Below, one piece after another: positions 25,701 through 36,481 of a DNA stretch of 64,000 bases (the stretch's first letter is position 1; each line of letters opens with the position of its first letter). A model generated the notes under the pieces. That model saw only the letters and a list, made by a program, of their open reading frames with translations, made no database searches and was not told the origin of the DNA. This stretch comes from Coriaria nepalensis (Eukaryota; Streptophyta; Magnoliopsida; Cucurbitales; Coriariaceae), in NCBI GenBank assembly GCA_027186245.1, contig CP114495.1, forward strand, positions 1,193,001 to 1,257,000, in the 5' to 3' direction. A program made the position numbers and the translations under genes.

Positions 25701-27319
25701 TCATTTATGGAAACTGTAGCAACAACTGGGAAAACAGTGAGTCGGCTCTATATTTTGTTTTTGTTTTGTTTTGTCTTTTTGTGATTAAATAGTCCTTGAA
25801 AATATACAAAAAGCAGAAGAGAAGATTTCTTTCAACTCCCTAGTGGATTCTCAGCTTTAGTTGTATGGTCGCTGGTTCAAGTTGAATGACTGAAAACTCT
25901 TTCCTGGGCTGGCATGGAAAGAGCAAATTTCATCAGCTATTTATTATGTTGACAAAAGTTTTTTAACAGAGTCACGCCCTGCATACTTTTTCATGTATGT
26001 TTGAATATTGTTACCTTTTCTGACTTAAAATGTTTGGTCTTATTTGTCAGGTTAATGCAGTTGTTATTGGTCTTGGAGCTGGTTTATTACCTATGTTCCT
26101 TCATAGTTGCATGCAATTTTTGCACATTGAGGTAATTAGTCTCCTCCCCCTCCCCCCCACACACCTAAATAAGAGGAAGACAGAAATCCCCAAAAATGAG
26201 GTTCCTTGTAATTCAAAATTGCCAATATGGAAGTCGCTGAAGGGCTATCATTTTTTCAGGTGGTGGAGCTAGATCCTGTGATCCTTAGTCTTGCAGAGGA
26301 TTACTTTGGTTTTATCGAAGATAAACATTTGAAGGTAATCCAACTGTCTTGTTGCACTATTTATTAGTTATTCGCTTGAAATGTTATCCATTCTGTCTTG
26401 TTGCACTATTTATTAGTTATTCACTTGAAATGTTATCCATTTGAAGAACAATACTTGAATATTCTTAACAGATCGTTCTTGGCATTTTAGGTGCACATAA
26501 CCGATGGGATCCAGTTTGTTAGGGAAGCCCAAAACTCTGCACCGATCATCAATACAACGTCCACTACTCAAGAAAATGGACACAGTTGCTCTCACACTAA
26601 TCCCCCATTATCAAATGCAAACTCTCTTTCTTCCCATGTAGAACACGGAGAGCCTAAAATGATCGACATACTTGTTATTGATGTAGACTCATCAGACTCA
26701 AGGTGAACATTTATGTTACATCTATATACAACGTAGTATTTATTGTCTTGCGTGTTTTTAATTTTGGGTTACTAAAGCTTGAATGTATTGCATCTATCCG
26801 TTAATATTGTCACTGTGTGTAGCTCGGGGATGACATGTCCTGCTTCTGATTTTGTGGAAGAGTCTTTTCTCCACACTGTAAAAGGTGCTCTTTCCGAGCA
26901 AGGTCTCTTTGTAGTTAATTTGGTAACACGATCCCCAGCCATTAACGACATGGTTGTTTCAAGGATGAAAGCGGTAAAAACCCGAGAAACTTGTCTACTT
27001 ATTTTTTACTAAATCTAAAGCATGCTTTGAGTGAAAATTACAATTAACAATACTCGATTCATGGTTCTTGTATAATAAATACTCTGATTCTAACTGCAGC
27101 TTGAATAATTCTTTCTTTTAGGTCTTTGGCCAACTCTTTAGCCTTCAGCTCGAGGAAGATGTCAATGAAGTGCTGTTTGCACTTCCTTTAGAGTTATGCA
27201 TAAAGGAAGATTCTTTCTCTGAAGCTGCTCTTCAACTCGAGAAACTTTTAGAGCTCAAACACCCCGAGATGTGCCAGAGCATTAAAGATTCCGCAAAAAA
27301 GATTCAACGGTTGAAATAG
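22720..27319 (+). CDS. METTL13: METTL13-like dual methyltransferase (eEF1A methyltransferase homolog)
   Basis: Sixteen exons keep one frame: 22720-23064, 23217-23318, 23444-23510, 23754-23935, 24030-24290, 24416-24499, 24628-24672, 24762-24826, 24942-24990, 25118-25376, 25615-25736, 26051-26131, 26260-26334, 26491-26702, 26823-26973 and 27122-27319. They encode 765 residues. The N-terminal class I SAM methyltransferase shows WYAEWDEL and motif I VPGCGNSR (about 60-67), then LDKGGLDAL. The C-terminal half carries a second, spermidine-synthase-like Rossmann domain (VVIGLGAGLLP at 531-541, VVELDP, then HITDGIQFVRE). This two-domain plan is that of animal METTL13, which methylates the N-terminus and Lys55 of eEF1A. 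The plant function is inferred from that family. Exon 11 uses an acceptor in AAAG that gives the family-typical SSYHTGIISGF. A Lys/Arg/Ser-rich linker separates the halves. Confidence 0.93.
26344..26441 (+). repeat. 49-bp tandem duplication in an intron
   Basis: Two adjacent copies of a 49-base unit beginning CTGTCTTGTTGCACTA lie at 26344-26392 and 26393-26441. They differ at about one base (TTCG versus TTCA). They are inside the METTL13-like intron 13 and do not touch an exon. Near-identity implies a recent duplication. Confidence 0.85.
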
Positions 27320-27650
27320 AACGAATTATACCTAAGTTTTGCAACTCCGTAGTGTAGATCTCTCTTTTTGTATGAAATCTGTAATAGCTATGTTGAATAT
27401 GGCAAATTTATTGTGTGCAATTCAATTACACAAGATACCTTACTCTTTTCAAAACGATGTTCTTGTATCTGTATTGTCTGCATCCTCTGAAATGATATAA
27501 CTTATGATGTCTCTGTTTTTTTCCTCCAAGAGCTATTGTTACATAAATTCAATCAATCAATACACTGGATTAAATCAAAACACGTGTGAAACATGATCAA
27601 TGTATATGAATTGAGTATGCATGCATAAGTGTGTCAATTATAAAGCACTA
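27320..27650. other. Tail-to-tail spacer, METTL13-like and PPR 3' UTRs
   Basis: This 331-base gap must hold the 3' ends of two converging transcripts. It is AT-rich and no coding signal is seen. Confidence 0.5.
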
Positions 27651-29267
27651 CTACTTAGCTCTCAATTTCGTGCTCATCCTCTTCTGGCTCAAAGCAAACC
27701 GCCTCGCCATGGCTGGATTATAGAACTTCCTCATATGCTCAGACAAACTATGAATGGCTTTAAGATCACCAATCATAGACAACTTCATCAAAAACAAATT
27801 AAAGTTCTTGTAAGGCAACTTCATGCCCTTATCAATCACCTCTTCTAAAAGCAAACAAGCATCTCCAACTCTATCATCCCAATGAAACAACCCTTCAATC
27901 ATAGCGCAATAGCTCTCCGTATCCGGCTCAATACCCCTCTTACCCATTTCACACCAAGTCTCAAAAGCCCCATGTGGGTCTTCCATCTTGAAAAACATAG
28001 AAATCAACATATTATAACTCTGCACACTAGGCAAACAACCCATCTCAAGCATCTTCCAGTAAAGCTTAAGGGCATCGTCACTCTTCTTACTATCACAAAG
28101 AACCTTAAGAAAACAATTATAAGTCACTATATCAAGAGGATAACCTTTCTTACCCATCTCTTCTAAAACCACATAAGCTTCCGAGATTTTCCCAGCCATA
28201 CACATCCCTTCTATCAAACTCTTATAAGTCGAAACATCTGGAAGGGTCCCACTACTTATCATAAACCCTAGAAGTTTAAAGCATTCCTCCATTTTGTCTT
28301 CCCTTACAAGAGCTACAATCATAGTAGCATAAGTCTTAGCCGTTGGTGAAGACGTGGTTGACCCTTTTGTCCTCATAAAGTCGAAAAGCTCACTTGCTTC
28401 TTTTACCATCCCAGCCTTACAAAACGTGTCTATAGCAGTAGTGTAAGTGAAATTATCAGGGGTAAAGCCGGAATCGATCATTTCTTCCAAAATCCTCATA
28501 GCTCTAGTCGGATTTCTAACCCTACACCAACCAAAAAACAAGATGTTATAAGTGTTAGAATCTGGTTTGAGCTTCTTCTTCATCTTCTTGAACATGATTT
28601 CAGCCTCTTCAACCAGACTGCATTTACATAAAGCATCTAGGAACAAGTTAAAGGCGTTAATTTCAGGCTGAGTTTTCACTCTTATCCTCTTCTTCTTTGC
28701 GAAATTGTGCAAGTAATTCAAGTATTTTTCAGTATACTTTCTCAAAATGTCTAACAAAATTTCAAGAGGAACAGATTTCTTGTTATTCCTCTTCATGTAA
28801 TCCAGAACATCACATACAATTCTAAATTGCTTGACTTTGTATTTAGTACTAGATAATATGTCGATCATGTCGTTGAAAACCCTAGATTCGTGGGTGTAGT
28901 TTTCTTGCTGCCCTGCCCATGTAAAAAACCTAAATGCGACCTTTTCTTCAAAACGGAACTTGTGAAGAACTTCGATTACCAACTCGGTAGTCAAATGGGC
29001 ATCGATTTCGTCTAGGGAATTCTCCATGTGATGGTGAGGTGCAGAATTATCGATAATGGTTTGATAAAACCTATCAATTTCATTACTTGTGGGAATTGAA
29101 GAAGAGGACAGGGAGAATGAAGATGGAGTGAGGTTTAATTTGCGGAAGGGGGAAGTAGGGTTTTGTGTTAGCGAACTTACAGAGCTGAAGATGGGATTGG
29201 TTATGGAGAGTGCGGATGATGAATGGCGGATTCTGATACCCAGTAGAAGTGTTGAAAGCCGCTTCAT
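27651..29267 (-). CDS. P-class pentatricopeptide repeat protein, probably mitochondrial
   Basis: A single uninterrupted frame encodes 538 residues, which is usual for plant PPR genes. The N-terminus (MKRLSTLLLGIRIRHSSSAL) is Arg/Ser-rich, lacks acidic residues and looks like a mitochondrial presequence. From about residue 200, tandem 35-residue motifs are visible, for example NTYNILFFGWC, FTYTTAIDTFCKAG, KTYATMIVALV, STYKSLIEGMCMAGK, VTYNCFLKVLC, QSYNMLISMFF and ESYCAMIEGLF. There is no E, E+ or DYW extension, so an RNA-stabilising, splicing or translation role in an organelle is more likely than a catalytic editing role. The Lys/Arg-rich C-terminus (RFALSQKRMSTKLRAK) is typical of one P-class subgroup. 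The RNA target cannot be told from sequence by eye. Confidence 0.9.
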   Translation of the reverse strand: MKRLSTLLLGIRIRHSSSALSITNPIFSSVSSLTQNPTSPFRKLNLTPSSFSLSSSSIPTSNEIDRFYQTIIDNSAPHHHMENSLDEIDAHLTTELVIEVLHKFRFEEKVAFRFFTWAGQQENYTHESRVFNDMIDILSSTKYKVKQFRIVCDVLDYMKRNNKKSVPLEILLDILRKYTEKYLNYLHNFAKKKRIRVKTQPEINAFNLFLDALCKCSLVEEAEIMFKKMKKKLKPDSNTYNILFFGWCRVRNPTRAMRILEEMIDSGFTPDNFTYTTAIDTFCKAGMVKEASELFDFMRTKGSTTSSPTAKTYATMIVALVREDKMEECFKLLGFMISSGTLPDVSTYKSLIEGMCMAGKISEAYVVLEEMGKKGYPLDIVTYNCFLKVLCDSKKSDDALKLYWKMLEMGCLPSVQSYNMLISMFFKMEDPHGAFETWCEMGKRGIEPDTESYCAMIEGLFHWDDRVGDACLLLEEVIDKGMKLPYKNFNLFLMKLSMIGDLKAIHSLSEHMRKFYNPAMARRFALSQKRMSTKLRAK

Positions 29268-29894
29268 TTCATTTGCTCAATGGCTTCCTCCAAAGACAGA
29301 AATGATTGAACTTTCAGAAGGTGGATATAAAATTGACCGGTTTTCGCCGTTGGCGGGTGAAAGACGGTATTCTGCTTCCTTAAACCTTCGGTCACTTTCT
29401 ACAGAGAAAGAGGAGGGGAGAGCTGGAAGAAGTTGATTAAAAATGGGGGTACATGCATAAGTATTAGAAAGTGGGTGAATGTGTAATAATCATTTAGTAT
29501 AAGGGTGAATGTATAATTATGAAGTAGTATAGGGCTATACTTTTAATTATCAAGTATTTTCAGCCCTACTTCTCACTCTCTAGTCTTAATGGCCTTCACC
29601 AATAAAAGGAAAATAAATAAATAAATATTCTTTCATAAGAAAGATTTCCTTAAGAGCACCTTATTTTTATTGAGATCCAGATACTAAAAAAAAAAGGTGA
29701 AATGAAGTTTACATTTCTTATTTCACCACAATTCAAGCTAGACAGAATGTTGTACAATGGTATCAACTATGAAGTACAATCATAATAACCCAATAGCCAA
29801 GAAAGGAGAAAAAAAAAACTAGGTAGCTCTTCAACAATTTGTTGACCTTTTTACCCCAGGTTTCCCATGAGGGATCAAGCATAGATGCACAATT
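29268..29894. other. PPR promoter side and SANT-protein 3' UTR
   Basis: Bases 29268-29440 should be the PPR 5' UTR and promoter; 29640-29894 should be the 3' UTR of the next gene. A short repeated GGGTGAATGT...AAT pattern occurs at 29471-29520. No further gene is seen. Confidence 0.45.
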
Positions 29895-31184
29895 TCAACC
29901 AACAATGAAATGGTCATCTTGATTTTCTCCTTCAACTCTAGAGTCACTATGAACCGTACCATTCACATGATGCAAATTTTGCATCATATGAGAAATGTAA
30001 TGGTTGGTAGTGGGACTACTAGCATGATCAGAGATTCCAGCTTGATGGGCTGTCCACTGCGAAACGAACCCGAGCAACTGGCCCGTAAGGTTCTGCTGCT
30101 CGTGAATGATTCGGGCCTGTATCTGACCCGTTTCTTCTTGGTGCCTGCCCAACGTCTCATCGATCCTCTTCTTCCATTCTAACCTTCTCTTATTCATCCG
30201 GTCTTCCCATTCCCTTTCACAATTTAACTCTTCCTCTCTTCTTCTCCTTCTTTCCATTTCTTGACTCTCCTCCAATGCTTCCCAATCTTGAACCCTCTGT
30301 TTTCTCAATAACTCCATAGCTTTTTCCTTCTCTACCCTCTCCTTTTCCCACTCCTCCATTTTCTTCTCCCACTTCCACTCCATTTCCATTCTTAAACTCT
30401 CTCTCATTTGCCTCTCCCGCTCTCTCTCCACCTCGTACTTCTCAAACCGAGCCTCCATGTCCTTTAACTTTACGAGCTGCTTTTTCACAAGATTCCATGG
30501 TTTTGCCTCCAAGCCCTTCGCCATTTTTCTTTTCTTCTTCTTCTTCTTCATCTTCTTCCTCTTCTTCATTATCAAGTTTGACCCTTCACCCTTCATTTTG
30601 TCAGTACCATTACCATTATCGTTATTCTCACACTCATCTCCATCATAATCAAACCCCATTACTCCATTCTCAATACCCACAGAAAAATCCCCTTCCTCAG
30701 AATGACCGATATGAGAAAACTCCATAACATCCGTATGAAACAAACCACCATTCGAAACAGCCATAAGCTCATTACTATGATTACTACAGGCAGCCGTTAA
30801 ATCCCCGAAAACATCCTTGTACCTCAAGAAATTAGACCAATGAGTGACTCCCTCAATCCAATCGTACTCTTCCGGATTGTTCGAGTCTCCATCCGAATTC
30901 TCAACAGCCGATGATTCGGATTTCTTGATCTTCTGCTTGACAAGCAAGTACTGATGCCTCATGTTCTGGACTTTGGTAGAAACATCTTTCCAAGTCCATT
31001 GCCATGGAAAAGCCGAGTGATCTCTAAAATGGTGAACAGAATTCACATAAAAAGCAACGGGTTTGAATTTTTTCTCACGGGTTTTCATCCTCGAAAGAGT
31101 ACCATCTGACACCATCTCACCGTACTTGTCAATTAGGGTTTTCTCCTCAGCCTCAGTCCATTTTTTTCTCTTAAGGGGCATCAT
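29895..31184 (-). CDS. SANT/trihelix-like DNA-binding protein with long coiled coil
   Basis: One exon encodes 429 residues. Residues 4-90 (KRKKWTEAEEKTLIDKYGEM, then FPWQWTWKDVSTKVQNMRHQY) form a Myb/SANT-like three-helix domain with conserved tryptophans, of the kind found in plant trihelix or GT-related factors. An acidic middle region with short DGDECENND-type runs precedes a Lys stretch (KKRKKMKKKKKKRK) that could serve as a nuclear localisation signal. Residues of about 230-370 are almost uninterrupted Glu/Lys/Arg/Met heptads, a long coiled coil likely for dimerisation. The C-terminus is Gln/His-rich. Two adjacent Met codons (31184 and 31181) are possible starts. The exact subfamily and DNA target are not recognised. 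Confidence 0.8.
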   Translation of the reverse strand: MMPLKRKKWTEAEEKTLIDKYGEMVSDGTLSRMKTREKKFKPVAFYVNSVHHFRDHSAFPWQWTWKDVSTKVQNMRHQYLLVKQKIKKSESSAVENSDGDSNNPEEYDWIEGVTHWSNFLRYKDVFGDLTAACSNHSNELMAVSNGGLFHTDVMEFSHIGHSEEGDFSVGIENGVMGFDYDGDECENNDNGNGTDKMKGEGSNLIMKKRKKMKKKKKKRKMAKGLEAKPWNLVKKQLVKLKDMEARFEKYEVERERERQMRESLRMEMEWKWEKKMEEWEKERVEKEKAMELLRKQRVQDWEALEESQEMERRRRREEELNCEREWEDRMNKRRLEWKKRIDETLGRHQEETGQIQARIIHEQQNLTGQLLGFVSQWTAHQAGISDHASSPTTNHYISHMMQNLHHVNGTVHSDSRVEGENQDDHFIVG

Positions 31185-31436
31185 CGGGGAAAAACACCAA
31201 AATAACTAGAAGAAATGAATTAGGGTCTAGAATTATTGTTTAGAAAATCGATCAGAAGTAGGTAAGCTAGGTGATTATAGTATCATCGAAGAACAAGTTG
31301 AAAGCTTTACCAGTTAACAGAAGAAAGTAAGCAAATTTAACTAAAATTCCGATCAGAAATGAGACAGTAGAAGGGTACTTACTTACAGCTTTATGCCGGT
31401 AACGAAGTAAGGATTTGGGGGAGGAGGAGGAGGAGT

Positions 31437-31469
<33 letters not shown>

Positions 31470-31500
31470 AAGATCTCCTCTTGACAGTAGATTGTGATGG
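31185..31500 (-). promoter_or_regulatory. 5' UTR with leader intron and GA microsatellite
   Basis: A donor (AAGCTGTAAGT) near 31390 and an acceptor (TTTCTTCTAG) near 31210 suggest a leader intron of about 180 bases upstream of the SANT-protein ATG. The first leader exon contains a GA repeat on + (31438-31460), read as CT in the transcript. CT-rich leaders and GAGA-type repeats are common in plant core promoters. Confidence 0.5.
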
Positions 31501-31677
31501 TGGAGAGAGTAAAACTAACACACAACCATTCAAGACTGGAAAAAGATATCTTTATTGCTTTATTAGTATTTATCTAGAGGAAGAGAAGCTCAACCGGTGG
31601 ACGTGCCGGAATGTTTATGGGGCATGTGGGCTCTGCCCGCGCAGGTTCGACTTCTGCTCACGTTTTACTCCAATTTC

Positions 31678-31678
<1 letters not shown>

Positions 31679-31704
<26 letters not shown>
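31679..31704 (+). repeat. Poly(T) run of 26
   Basis: An uninterrupted run of 26 T bases lies upstream of the SANT-protein gene. It could be the A-tail remnant (minus strand) of an inserted retroposon or a slippage product. No body of a retroposon was recognised beside it. Confidence 0.8.
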
Positions 31705-31710
<6 letters not shown>

Positions 31711-31924
31711 CCATTTTAATGACATTTTATAGATTTTTATTAACATACATATCTAAATATGAAAATTTTTAAGTGGATCTAATACAGAATAAAACTAAAA
31801 ATTATAGATTGCCCAATAAAAGTCAGACATATGAAAAAAAAAATCCATTTTTCCATTTTTCGTTTTCCAATTTTTGGTTTTATTTATGACATTTGGTAGA
31901 GTTTTACTAATATACATGTCTAGG

Positions 31925-34900
31925 ATAAGAACAAACTTCTTCCTTTTCTAGGATCAAGCAGCTGGCAAGCTTTTAAGTAAGTACCCTTGCTCGTCTTGTT
32001 CAAAGGTAGACCAGAACAGGAGCTGATCAGAATTTTCCATGGTCCTGCTGACGGAATGTACCCCAAAAATGGCAAAGACAAGATTTTGAGTAATTAGATC
32101 ACTTGCAGAATCGTCAGTGAGCCGTGTCTTCAGCTGGTAGCAGAGGGAAGCAGCTATTAGAAATAGTCAAGATTTCCTCTGCTAGCCTCTGCTACAATGA
32201 AGAAGTATAATGCTATTAAACGATTTGAAATGTTGCGGATCCACATATGTGGGTGCAAGAGAAACTCGAATATCTTTTCCCATATATTCTGCAAATTATC
32301 AGAGGCGGAAAGGTAAGACAAAATCTTAAAGACAAAAACGTATTGGAATATTCAGTGTGTAATATTTTTGGTCATAAGAAATGAGACGAGCTTATAGTTT
32401 TGTACCTCAAGATCTTTGTCAAAGCATAGCTCATGGAACATAAAGAGGGAATAATATGCTTCTTTCCAGAAAGGAATAGTAGAATCTGATAGATTTACTT
32501 GCCCATTTGTGACGACATCGAGTGCTAACTGCAAAATTCCTTTTGTCACCGGCAATAGACATTGGATATGTCTCTGAAAACCATTCTTTAGAACCTCAGC
32601 CAGTAATCCTAAGACCTGCACAACTCATCCTTTTAACAATCTATATACTAAGGGGGAAAGCAGCAAATTCAAAGCATATGTCATGGATTATTAATAGAGA
32701 AGCCGTCAATTGAATGCTATATAGCTCAAGTCAATCATTTAACTTGCTTCTTCTCCATCATTCCCATAGTCGAAGAACTTATCCTATTTCAACATGAAAC
32801 AGTATACTCTGAATATTTTCTTCATTGTCGTCAACTATAAATATATTATTATCCTGTCCCAAATGGAAACACAATTTTGATTGATTCCGCAACCAAGATT
32901 TCCCCAATAAGAATACCACTAGAGTGAAAACCAATCATATTTTGAAGAGTTCTAACCTGTCAAAGTTGTTGCTTTTCACCCAAATACCAGGATGCACTAT
33001 ACTCAACAATGGAATCCAATGATTGTGGGCTCATTCGTTCAATAAGAAGCTTAATGGCAGCACCAGTCATCGAACGGACATTATTATCCTGATCGTTGGC
33101 CAAGCAAACGACCAAATGGACAAATAATGTTTGTGATACATCATCCACAACTCTTTTAGGAAACTTATTTATGATTGCGTGTAGCAGTCCGAAAGACGAT
33201 AATCAAGGAAGAATTGCAACATCCTCATACTTTGAAGTCAAGCAGTTGCCTAATAGAGTGATGAAAGGGTCTAGAATGGATAACAACTGAACATCATTAT
33301 TTCCCAATTTCAACTTCTTTATATGTTCATTCAGTAGACCAAGAGCGAATACCATGATAAGATGCGAACATGGTGATTCACGACGTATAACCCGTCGCGA
33401 AGCAAACTTTTTCCTACTGGCACCAACTTTGCCCTGTTTATTCGCCTCTGCAACAGGTGTATTCTCAACCTGACCATTTCATTTTTTATACCATCTTCAC
33501 TGAGGCCACACACAAAGATAAATAAGTCAGTTTGATCAACAGACTGATTGCTTTCAATGCCAGAAGCTATGCTATTTAGCATAGTCTCCAGTTTCGTTTT
33601 GACTCTTGGTGTTGGGTACCTTTGCATATGAGCTGCAATAGGAGAAAGAAGTTTTAAGGCATGACTTTTGAATGTAACACGTTGAGCAATCAGTTTCAGA
33701 GTTTCGAAGGACTTCTGTTTCCTCGTCTCTTTCATTTTGGAAGCGATCTTTTCCACCTCTTTCTCCTCAGCAACGTCACTAAGGATATCTTTCTCTACAA
33801 CAGAAAGAAGATCCTCCACGCAGTAGTCCAACTCTCCACAAATTGGGGTCGGCAAAAACTTTGATAGAATGAAATTGAGTGTAAACCCCAATACATGCAA
33901 CTCATATCCTCGCTTCAATGTACCTCTCATGCCATTTACAATAATCTGCAAGTATTCAAACCCAAGCTCCTTAAGACAAGCAGCCAAAGCAGACCTGGCA
34001 TCATCGCGCACACTTTCCAAATGATTTCTTAGAAAATTTGCAATATGCTGGATTATACTCAAAAGCTGTGAGTCCATCATTTCTCCCGGAAGTAGCTTTA
34101 ATGCAGCAAGGTTGGAATTAACATCCACCTTATCAGACTGATAATTCATAAGCTTTTGTATCTTAGGTAATACAGCTTTACTGAGGCATTTCTGTATTTC
34201 ACTCATTACAGCAGAATCTCCACATTGTGGATTGTTCTCGTCAATGGAAGAGTTCTCTGAAAAATGAAAATGGTCCAAAATAGAGCAGATTAACCGCAAC
34301 ACAACCTTTTGCTTATTTGGATTTTTTGTCACCTCCCGAAAGCACCTTTTCAACAGAGCATAGTATGACTTCCAATCCATGCGACCAGAAACTAAAGCAA
34401 GGGTCTCAATGCATGCAACCCTAACATGTTCTGCTTTCCCTTCTTGTACATCAAAATGCATAAAGAAAAACAGCGGCACAAACACATTCTTAGTGATGAC
34501 CTGAAAGTAAATAGAAAACGGAGAAGTTAAATTACAGTCTAGTGAAGCAATCAAAAGAAAAACTCATATTCAGACAGAAATACTTACTTCAGAGATATTG
34601 CTCGTACTAATGACGTTCTTGAAGCGAGATAGCGCCCTTGCCCTCCTATGCCTCTGCAATAATGATGGACAATTGGTTAAAACATCATAGGGTTATTTAG
34701 GCTTCAAATTTTAATACAATTATCAATATAACAAGTTGATATAGTAAACATCATCAGATTGAACCAACCATACACTTATATCACAACTTTAGGGAAGCTG
34801 AATATGGTTAGCAGGATTCAGGATTTCACCTAGACAGTCACATTGTAGCTCAACAGGTTGGTGGATGGAATTTTCATCTCTAGATGAGACAAAGATATGA

Positions 34901-36195
34901 CAAAGAAAAATTATCTGTAAGTGTGTAATATTGTTGAAAAAATCAACTTCTACATCTTCACTACACAAAGCCTTCAATGACTTGAGGTTTGACACATCTG
35001 GAATTTTCAAAGCATTTCTTGCAACAAGTTAATCCATTCCTGCATGTGGTAAATGCATCAAATAAAGATCAATAAGAATTTGAGTAGCTCATACTTTGGA
35101 TATCATAACTTTAATAGTTTTCTTTACCAGTGGTAACTGTCAGCATAATAGCCAGACTAGAAAAAGAGAAAGAAACTTTAAGACTTTGTAGTGAATTGAA
35201 ATACATCCAAGTGTACATAATGTAGTTTACATGCAACACAAAGGAGGAGACAAAATTTGTCTATGAATGCATCAACGAGGACAGATCCTAGTTACCTTTT
35301 TAACCAAAGTATCTCTGTTCATTGCTTCTCCCATATGCTTCAAAAGAAATTTATTTGTTATACGCAGAATGCTAGCTCTGGTCCAATATTGATCATGAGA
35401 AGATGTCATATTGTCGTGCATTTCATGGTGACTCGCTCCTTCTTGACCAAGAATTAGGGCAAAGAATTCAACAAAGGAGAGCAATGAGCAGTAAGCACTA
35501 TGCCTTAAGATCAAGTCATTAGACGACATATCATGCACACAATGTGATAAAACGACTAATGCATGGTCTTCCCGGATGGTATAGAAAAAATCCACGCTAA
35601 TTTTTTGGTATGTCCTAATGATAGTGTCGAAGTCCAGGTCTCCCATCTCCATTTCAGATCTTGCATTCAAGTTTTTGATAAGTTGTGCCTACAATTTAAT
35701 CAAGAATTAGAGAGAAGATGAAGTAATGAGGTTCGGATCTTATGACTTTCCGTGAGATGAAGCACTCAAAATGGAGGTGAGAATCACTATTAATTACCAG
35801 AGAAAGTATAGAGGATCAGCTTTCGCAAGAGCACTGATAAGATAACAGATAAGTGTACGCATATCCGGTTCGGCAAACACAAGTAGTGGAGCAGCTGCAT
35901 TCAAGATTTTGCTAGTATTCGCACTCCCTAAGACTGGCACGACATCTAAAATAACTTGGACAGTTTCAACACAAAATTCTGCAAAAGAGCAGACTGTGAA
36001 AACTTGGAAAATTTCTCATGTTAAATTTGAGAAGCTTGAATTCACACTGCTCTCTTACCAGAACTACGGACTTTGTTTACTAAGAATGGGAGTAATATAT
36101 CTACGAATTTTCTAGTATGCAGTGTATCCTTTAAATGCTTCGATAATAATTTGAAAACTTTTATCTCCGTCTCGCCTGGATGTTTCACCATTTTT
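31925..36195 (-). pseudogene. UTP20: UTP20/DRIM (SSU processome HEAT protein) pseudogene, 3' third only
   Basis: Exons read on the minus strand match the C-terminal third of UTP20, a nucleolar HEAT-repeat protein of more than 2,500 residues needed for 18S rRNA maturation. Landmarks in order are KHPGETEIKVFKLLSKHLKD (36190), FCVETVQVILDVVPVLGS (35970), DFFYTIREDHALVVLSHCV, VACIETLALVSGRMDWKSYY (34440), GTLKRGYELHVLGF (33920), LFVHLVVCLANDQDNNVRS (33120), IPFWKEAYYSLFMF (32490), HPHMWIRNISNRLIALYF (32250) and DSASDLITQNLVFAI (32110). The copy is dead. The 5' two-thirds are missing. One-base frameshifts lie near 35810 and 35007. The donor at 34913 reads AT instead of GT. The frame shifts again near 33375. 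Coding blocks are deleted near 33226, 33187 and 32963, and another shift lies near 31965. Introns are retained, so it arose by DNA duplication, not retroposition. Confidence 0.9.
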
Positions 36196-36481
36196 CTATC
36201 AGAGAAAAACAGTTAGCAATTAGAGACTCATTCTTGCAAAGCTTTTTTGAGGTTCCCTTTGTTGGAAAACTAGCATTTCAACGTGCCATATTTATGTTCG
36301 ATTTTGAGTATGGTTCATTTCGTGTAAACAAAAGATCAAAGTTGATTCGGGTTCTCCTACGTAAGAACTTCTAATTGATATATGGTATACTCAAAATGAT
36401 TAATGGATGAATAAGAAATTGAATCTCAAAATGCAACTATTGGAATAATTTGAAAAGAGAAAAATAATGAAGGAACAATTT
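36196..36481. other. Flank of the UTP20 fragment
   Basis: Presumed remnant intron or insertion breakpoint upstream of the truncated UTP20 copy. I could not align it to a further UTP20 exon. Confidence 0.35.

Noticed and set aside
29089..29436. 115-codon + strand frame over the PPR 5' end
   Set aside because: Antisense to the PPR presequence; composition follows the PPR codons.
33331..34554. Functional 407-residue HEAT-repeat gene
   Set aside because: It is one open exon of the broken UTP20 copy; neighbouring exons carry frameshifts, deletions and a lost donor.
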